Source: Caballeronia hypogeia (GTDB taxonomy: Bacteria; Pseudomonadota; Gammaproteobacteria; Burkholderiales; Burkholderiaceae). Taken from it: a DNA stretch of 64,000 nucleotides. This document shows positions 59,304 to 64,000 of this stretch, in pieces. The first letter of the stretch is position 1. Each line of letters begins with the position of its first letter. Position numbers and translations under genes: made by a program. The stretch is from assembly GCF_001544875.2 (NCBI RefSeq), contig NZ_FCOA02000003.1:372001-436000 (forward strand). The letters are read 5' to 3'. The notes below the pieces were generated by a model. The model was not told where the DNA came from. It ran no database searches and saw only the letters and a list, made by a program, of their open reading frames with translations.

Positions 59304-59523
59304 GTGCTTGGTCGGGCGCAATGGATGCGCAAAGTCGCTCGACGGGTGTACGAGCGCGGTTGAGGCGAACGCGGCGATAATCTTGCCCTTTTGCGGCGCA
59401 CCTGTGCATCGGCCGTTCGGCCAGGTTGTCGCGCGGGGCAATCCGACCGCAGAATCGGACAATTATGACAGCCGGGCGTGCCCGCACGTTCGGCTCGACA
59501 AGACAATATAGGGACGCAAACCC

Positions 59524-60843
59524 ATGCAGCAAGAGACTACCGGCGATATCGGCAGCCGCTCCACCTACGCGCCGCTCACGCCCGTGCCGCCCGAGCGGCG
59601 CGCCTTCGGCACGCGAGACGCCTTTGCGCTGTGGTTTTCGCTCGGCATCGGGCTGCTCGTCGCGCAGGCGGGCGCGCTGCTCGTGCCAGGATTGTCGCTG
59701 CCGCATGCGCTGGCCGCGATCGTCATCGGCACTGTGATCGGCGTGCTGCTGCTGGCGCTCGCGGGCGTCGTCGGCGCGGATACGGGGCTCGCGGCGATGT
59801 CGTCGCTCAGGCCGACGCTCGGCGTGCGCGGCGCGTCGGTGCCGGCGGTGCTGAACGCGATCCAGCTCGTCGGCTGGGGATCGTTCGAGATCATCGTGAT
59901 GCGCGATTCCGCCGATGCGCTCGCGAAGCAATCCTTCCACTTCTCGACGCCGATCGTCTGGACGCTCGCCTTCGGCGCGCTCGCCACGGTGCTCGCGATA
60001 AGCGGACCGCTTTCGTTCGTGCGGCGCTTTCTGCGCACCTGGGGTATGTGGCTGCTGCTCGGCGGCGCCGGCTGGCTCACGTGGAATCTGCTCGCGAAGC
60101 ACGATCTCGGCGCGCTCATGACGCGCCCTGGCAACGGCGAAATGGCGTTCGGCGCGGGCATCGACCTGGTCGTGGCGATGCCGCTATCGTGGCTCCCGCT
60201 GATCGCCGATTACACGCGCTTCGGTCGCAGCCCGGGCGGCGCGTTCCGCGGCACGCTATTCGGCTACGGTATCGCCAACCTGTGGTTCTATGCGCTCGGG
60301 GCGATCTACGGGCTCGCGGCGGGCGGCGGCGACGCCCTTCTGACCACCGCGTTCGCGCAGGCGGGCGGCGGCATTGCGCTGTTCCTGATTCTGATCGACG
60401 AAACCGACAACGCCTTCGCCGACATCCACTCGGCGGCCGTATCGACCGGCACGTTCTGGGCGCGCGCCAGCGTGCCTACGCTTTCGTGCGCATTCGGCGC
60501 GTTGTGCACGCTGGTGGCGCTCGTCGTGGAGATGGGGAAATATCAGAACTTCCTGTTGCTGATCGGCTCGGTGTTCGCGCCGCTGTTCGGCGTCGTGCTG
60601 GCGGATCACTTCATCGTGAGAAAGCGCCGCATCGAAGCCGCAGTGCTCGCCGACGTCAACGGGCGTTATGGTCATTCGGCCGGCTGGCACGTGAGCGCGT
60701 TCGTCGCGTGGGGCCTCGGCATCGCGGCGTATCACGCAATCAACCAGTGGCTGCCGAATCTCGGCGCGACCTTGCCCGCGCTCGCGCTCGGCGCCGTGTG
60801 CTATTTGCTGCTCGTGTCGGGACGGCGTCGCGCGTACGCGTGA
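59524..60843 (+). CDS. NCS1 family permease (CytX-like)
   Basis: 439-residue polytopic transporter of the NCS1 (cytosine/allantoin/thiazole) family, closest in feel to CytX, the putative hydroxymethylpyrimidine carrier. Motifs include NAIQLVGWGSFEIIVMR and PLSWLPLIADYTRFGR. I looked for a TPP riboswitch in the 220 nt upstream and saw none, which weakens the thiamine link. It converges on the ureohydrolase gene, so it could instead carry that enzyme's guanidino substrate (inference). Confidence 0.82.
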   Translation: MQQETTGDIGSRSTYAPLTPVPPERRAFGTRDAFALWFSLGIGLLVAQAGALLVPGLSLPHALAAIVIGTVIGVLLLALAGVVGADTGLAAMSSLRPTLGVRGASVPAVLNAIQLVGWGSFEIIVMRDSADALAKQSFHFSTPIVWTLAFGALATVLAISGPLSFVRRFLRTWGMWLLLGGAGWLTWNLLAKHDLGALMTRPGNGEMAFGAGIDLVVAMPLSWLPLIADYTRFGRSPGGAFRGTLFGYGIANLWFYALGAIYGLAAGGGDALLTTAFAQAGGGIALFLILIDETDNAFADIHSAAVSTGTFWARASVPTLSCAFGALCTLVALVVEMGKYQNFLLLIGSVFAPLFGVVLADHFIVRKRRIEAAVLADVNGRYGHSAGWHVSAFVAWGLGIAAYHAINQWLPNLGATLPALALGAVCYLLLVSGRRRAYA

Positions 60844-60876
60844 TTGCGGTGAGAAACGCCGCCCGCGGACGGCCTT

Positions 60877-61902
60877 TTACTTCGCCGCGCGATACTCGAC
60901 GCCCGGCAACACGCAAAGCAGCTCGAAAGCGAGGTTGGCGCCGAGCAGCGCGGTCGTGCCGAACGGATCGTAGGGCGGCGCGACTTCCACCAGATCCGCC
61001 CCGACGATGTTCAGCCCGCGCGCCCCACGCACGATCTCCAGCGCCTGCGGCACGGTCAGCCCGGCGATTTCCGGCGTGCCCGTACCCGGCGCGAATGCGG
61101 GATCGATGCCGTCGATATCGAACGTGACGTACACCGGACCATCGCCCATCTGCGCGCGCACTTCTTCCATCAACGGCGCGAGCGACTTGTTCCAGCACTC
61201 TTCCGTCTGCACGACGCGAAAACCCTGCTCGCGGCACCAGTCGAAATCGCCGGCCTCGTAGCCCGTGCCGCGCAGACCGATCTGCACCACGCGCGAGCAG
61301 TCCAGCAGCCCCTCCTCCACCGCGCGGCGGAACGGCGTGCCGTGGGCGATCTTCTCGCCGAACATGGTGTCGTTGACATCCGCATGGGCGTCGATGTGAA
61401 TCAGCCCGACCTTGCCGTGCTTCGCGTGAATCGCGCGCAGGATCGGCAGCGCGATGGTGTGATCGCCGCCGAGCGTGAGCGGCTTGCAGTCGTGCTTCAG
61501 GATTTCGCGATACGCGCGCTCGATACGGTCGATCGAATCGAGCAGGTTATACGGATTGATCGCGACATCGCCGATATCGGCCACACGCAGCGAATCGAAG
61601 GGCGCGGCGCGCGTCGCCATGTTGTACGGGCGCAGCAGCACCGATTCGCTGCGCACCTGGCGCGGACCGAAGCGCGCGCCGGTGCGGTTGGACGTGCCCA
61701 GGTCGAACGGCACGCCGACGAAGCACGCATCCAGCCCTTCGGCCGACTGGACGTGCGGCAGGCGCATCATCGTCGTGATGCCGCCGCAGCGCGGCATCTG
61801 GTTGCCCGAAAGCGGTTGCGGCCGTTCGGCGCGCTGTTGGAGGAAGTGCGAGTCGAAGTGCTCGGCGGGTGCGAAAAGCGAGGATGGCGAGGATGTATTC
61901 AT
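60877..61902 (-). CDS. Ureohydrolase (agmatinase/guanidinobutyrase-like)
   Basis: 341-residue binuclear manganese hydrolase of the arginase/agmatinase family, releasing urea from a guanidino compound. Metal motifs are GGDHTIALP, HIDAHADVND and TFDIDGIDPAFAPGTGTPE. The family does not allow agmatine, 3-guanidinopropionate and 4-guanidinobutyrate to be separated by eye. Divergent LysR control, as here, is the arrangement known for guanidinobutyrase and guanidinopropionase in Pseudomonas. The ATG at 61902 is chosen. Confidence 0.87.
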   Translation of the reverse strand: MNTSSPSSLFAPAEHFDSHFLQQRAERPQPLSGNQMPRCGGITTMMRLPHVQSAEGLDACFVGVPFDLGTSNRTGARFGPRQVRSESVLLRPYNMATRAAPFDSLRVADIGDVAINPYNLLDSIDRIERAYREILKHDCKPLTLGGDHTIALPILRAIHAKHGKVGLIHIDAHADVNDTMFGEKIAHGTPFRRAVEEGLLDCSRVVQIGLRGTGYEAGDFDWCREQGFRVVQTEECWNKSLAPLMEEVRAQMGDGPVYVTFDIDGIDPAFAPGTGTPEIAGLTVPQALEIVRGARGLNIVGADLVEVAPPYDPFGTTALLGANLAFELLCVLPGVEYRAAK

Positions 61903-61984
61903 GGCGTCAGATGGGGAGCAGGTTTCGACCCGCCAATTAATAGCCGCATTTCTACAAAGATAAAATGGCGATGAAATTAACTTA

Positions 61985-62004
61985 ACATCGATATTTATCG
62001 ATGT
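61985..62004. promoter_or_regulatory. Palindromic operator between ureohydrolase and lysR
   Basis: ACATCGAT (61985-61992), ATTT, ATCGATGT (61997-62004): a perfect 8-bp inverted repeat with a 4-nt spacer, containing the T-N11-A core of LysR-type boxes. It is 14 nt before the regulator ATG and 82 nt before the ureohydrolase start, so it could serve both autorepression and activation. Confidence 0.6.
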
Positions 62005-62017
62005 ATCGCCGGCGCCC

Positions 62018-62947
62018 ATGTTCACGCATCTTTCCGACCTCGACCTCCGCCTGATCCGCGTGTTTCTCGCCATCGTCGATGCGGGCGGCGTCTCTTCCGC
62101 GCAGGCGACGCTCAACGTCGGGCAATCGACCATCAGCACGCAGCTCGCCACGCTGGAGACGCGCCTCGGCTACCGGCTCTGCGAACGCGGACGCGGCGGC
62201 TTCGCGCTGACCTCGCGCGGCGAACAGTTCGTCGAGGCGTGCCGGACGCTGCTCGCGGCCATCGATACCTTCGATTCGACTGCGCGAAACGTCGGCAAGA
62301 CGCTCGTCGGCACGCTCACGCTCGGGATGATCGGCAACACGCCTGTGAGCGCGAACGCGCGCGTCAGCGAGGCGATCGCGCGATTCCGGCAGCGCGACGA
62401 ATCCGTGCGCTTCGCGGTGCTCGTGCGCTCGCCGGGCGAACTGGAGGAGATGCTGCTGTCGGAGCGCATTCAGATGGCGATCGGATATTTCTGGCATCGC
62501 GTGCCATCGCTGGAGTACACGGAGATTTTCGCGGAGGACCAGCTCGCTTATTGTGGGCGCGAACATCCGCTCTTTGCGCACGCGGGCCGCATTCGCGCGA
62601 CCGAAGCCTTCGAGCACGATTGGGCGTGGCGAAGCTATCCGCTGCCCGAAGCGGGCGAACTCACGCCGCGCAATGTCGTCGCGGTCGCGGACAACATGGA
62701 GGCGGTCGCGATGCTCGTGCTCTCGGGACGGCATCTCGGCTATCTGCCCGAGCATTTCGCCGCGCCGTATGTCGAGCAAGGTTTGCTCGCGCCGCTGAAC
62801 GCGAAGACGATGCGCTATCGCGTCGCGTTCCAGATGGTCACGCGCGCCGAACGTGCGGGCGGTGCGAGCGGCGCACGCGCGGCGAAACGGGAGATCGTGG
62901 AAGCGTTTCTGGAAGACATGGCCGCGGCGCACGCGGCCATCGATTGA
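62018..62947 (+). CDS. LysR family transcriptional regulator
   Basis: 309 residues. N-terminal winged HTH (LIRVFLAIVDAGGVSSAQAT, then LNVGQSTISTQLATLE) followed by a periplasmic-binding-protein-like effector domain. Divergent from the ureohydrolase gene with a 115-nt shared intergenic region holding a perfect palindrome. Likely regulates that gene and itself; the effector is probably the guanidino substrate (inference). Confidence 0.92.
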   Translation: MFTHLSDLDLRLIRVFLAIVDAGGVSSAQATLNVGQSTISTQLATLETRLGYRLCERGRGGFALTSRGEQFVEACRTLLAAIDTFDSTARNVGKTLVGTLTLGMIGNTPVSANARVSEAIARFRQRDESVRFAVLVRSPGELEEMLLSERIQMAIGYFWHRVPSLEYTEIFAEDQLAYCGREHPLFAHAGRIRATEAFEHDWAWRSYPLPEAGELTPRNVVAVADNMEAVAMLVLSGRHLGYLPEHFAAPYVEQGLLAPLNAKTMRYRVAFQMVTRAERAGGASGARAAKREIVEAFLEDMAAAHAAID

Positions 62948-62986
62948 ATCGGGGCGCAACGTTGCCGCTTCAGCGCCCCGCGAGGA

Positions 62987-63667
62987 TCAGCCGTTGATCA
63001 CGTCCGCGCCCTTCGGCACCGTGAACTTGAAGGTGTCGCTCTTGATCGGCGGATTCTTCTGGATGTTCGAGAACGTGAGCAGCGTCACGTTGCCGAACAC
63101 ATCGTGCAGTTCCATGGCCTGCAGATTGCCGTCCTTGAAGCCGATACCCACCGACTCGAACTGAGTGTCCTTCGCCTTCGGCGTGAGTTCGAGCCAGTCG
63201 ATTCCACCCTTCTCGCCCGCGTCGCGCAGGTTGAAGTTCTTGTCGAGATCGTTGCTGCCGAAGAGAATCGCCGCCGGGCTCGCGCCAAGCGCGCCGCCGA
63301 GACTGCGCACGGTGACCTGATTCAAATCCTTGTCGTAGACGTAGAGCTTGTCGCCGTCGGCCTGAAGGATTTGCGAGTACGGCTTCTGATACGACCAGAT
63401 GAACTTGCCCGGCCGCGCGAACATGAAGGTGCCGCTGGAGGTGGCGCCCTTGGTCGGCACCGCGTTCGAGGTCGCTCCGTTGTTGGTCTTGCCCGGCGCC
63501 TTGATTTCCTGCTGCGTGAAGTCGCCGCGCGCCGCCTTGACCTGCGACACGAATGCCTTCAACTGCTCCGTGCCGCTCGCGAACGCGTGCGATGCGAACA
63601 GCATCGACGCCGAAAAGATCGTCGCACCGACCGCCTTGATCAAGGTGCGCCCCGTAGGTTGCTTCAT
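62987..63667 (-). CDS. lolA: Outer-membrane lipoprotein carrier LolA
   Basis: Periplasmic chaperone that carries lipoproteins from the LolCDE complex to LolB. 226 residues. Signal peptide around [20 protein letters not shown], then [32 protein letters not shown] and [17 protein letters not shown], the LolA core. It has an unusual Asn/Thr/Gly-rich insert ([18 protein letters not shown]) between the first strands. 22 nt after ftsK. Confidence 0.94.
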   Translation of the reverse strand: MKQPTGRTLIKAVGATIFSASMLFASHAFASGTEQLKAFVSQVKAARGDFTQQEIKAPGKTNNGATSNAVPTKGATSSGTFMFARPGKFIWSYQKPYSQILQADGDKLYVYDKDLNQVTVRSLGGALGASPAAILFGSNDLDKNFNLRDAGEKGGIDWLELTPKAKDTQFESVGIGFKDGNLQAMELHDVFGNVTLLTFSNIQKNPPIKSDTFKFTVPKGADVING

Positions 63668-63689
63668 CGTTATGTCCTCCCTGTAATGC

Positions 63690-64000
63690 CTATTCCGCGT
63701 CGCGCGCCGGCGTCAGGATTTCCCGGTTGCCGTTCGACGACATCGCCGACACGAGCCCCGAGTTCTCCATCTGTTCGAGCAGGCGCGCCGCGCGGTTGTA
63801 GCCGATGCGCAAATGCCGCTGCACCAGCGAAATCGACGCGCGCTTGTTCTTGATGACGACTTCGACCGCCTGATCGTATAAAGGATCGGCTTCGCCATCG
63901 GCGCCGCCCGCACCGCCCGCGCCCGCCGAGCCTTCGTCGCCGTCGCCCGCGAGGCCGCCCTCCAGAATGCCTTCGATATAGTTCGGCTCGCCGTGCTCCT
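63690..64000 (-). CDS. ftsK: DNA translocase FtsK (C-terminal part)
   Basis: The gamma domain of FtsK, which reads KOPS sites and activates XerCD. Winged-helix motif [20 protein letters not shown] followed by [19 protein letters not shown]. The frame is open to the right edge, so the protein continues outside. A Gly/Asp/Ala-rich linker precedes the domain. Lies 22 nt upstream of lolA. Confidence 0.95.
   Translation of the reverse strand, partial: EHGEPNYIEGILEGGLAGDGDEGSAGAGGAGGADGEADPLYDQAVEVVIKNKRASISLVQRHLRIGYNRAARLLEQMENSGLVSAMSSNGNREILTPARDAE

Noticed and set aside
59304..59523. Searched for a TPP riboswitch before the CytX-like permease
   Set aside because: No CTGAGA-type core or matching stems seen.

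Overview
The window is GC-rich DNA with dense coding on both strands and short intergenic gaps. The gene content (OpcP-type porin, beta-proteobacterial minCDE order, spoT-rpoZ-gmk-yicC facing rph-rdgB-hemW, ftsK-lolA and rarA-serS pairs) points to a chromosome of a Burkholderia-group beta-proteobacterium (Burkholderia, Paraburkholderia or Caballeronia). This is inferred from protein similarity as I remember it; no search was run. I see no insertion sequence, CRISPR array or rRNA operon.

Layout. 1-6.9 kb holds housekeeping genes: yggT end, tRNA-Gly, trmB, uppP, a DUF1439 protein, a YkgJ protein, hemN, an amidase and dsbB. 7.1-15.9 kb is a co-directional purine catabolic operon: xdhA-xdhB-xdhC, an adenine/adenosine deaminase, an NCS2 purine permease and guanine deaminase. 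Together they import purine bases, deaminate adenine and guanine, and oxidise hypoxanthine and xanthine to urate. 16.0-18.2 kb is an accessory patch with lower GC. It holds secreted proteins of unknown function and the frameshifted remains of an M23-peptidase protein that resembles a type VI secretion effector.

18.3-25.6 kb is the most interesting part: a seven-gene minus-strand operon whose genes overlap or nearly touch. In transcription order it encodes a CDP-alcohol phosphatidyltransferase, a 2-oxoglutarate/Fe(II) oxygenase, an HpnL-like flippase-type membrane protein, a nucleotidyltransferase, a PEP mutase fused to a second nucleotidyltransferase domain, phosphonopyruvate decarboxylase and 2-aminoethylphosphonate (AEP) transaminase. 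PEP mutase, decarboxylase and transaminase make AEP. The other genes suggest activation to CMP-AEP, transfer to a lipid or polyol, hydroxylation and membrane handling, that is, a phosphonolipid or phosphonate-decorated envelope pathway.

25.8-34.5 kb carries a DUF4136 lipoprotein, pepN, fbp, tRNA-Thr, a secreted chorismate mutase, an exonuclease/GIY-YIG fusion and small proteins. A candidate minus-strand sRNA sits at 34.5 kb. 35-46.4 kb carries a porin, greB, three tandem tRNA-Arg genes on an exact 164-bp repeat, a NinX-like protein, spoT-rpoZ-gmk-yicC, rph-rdgB-hemW and an MFS exporter. 46.4-52 kb carries tRNA-Ser, a candidate structured RNA, several small proteins, an MHS-type transporter, an OpgC-family membrane protein and a 59-residue membrane protein. 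52-64 kb carries minCDE, a GNAT enzyme, map, tRNA-Ser, serS, rarA, lolA and the end of ftsK. The usual ftsK-lolA-rarA-serS block is split by an NCS1 permease, a ureohydrolase and a LysR regulator with a perfect palindrome in front of it.
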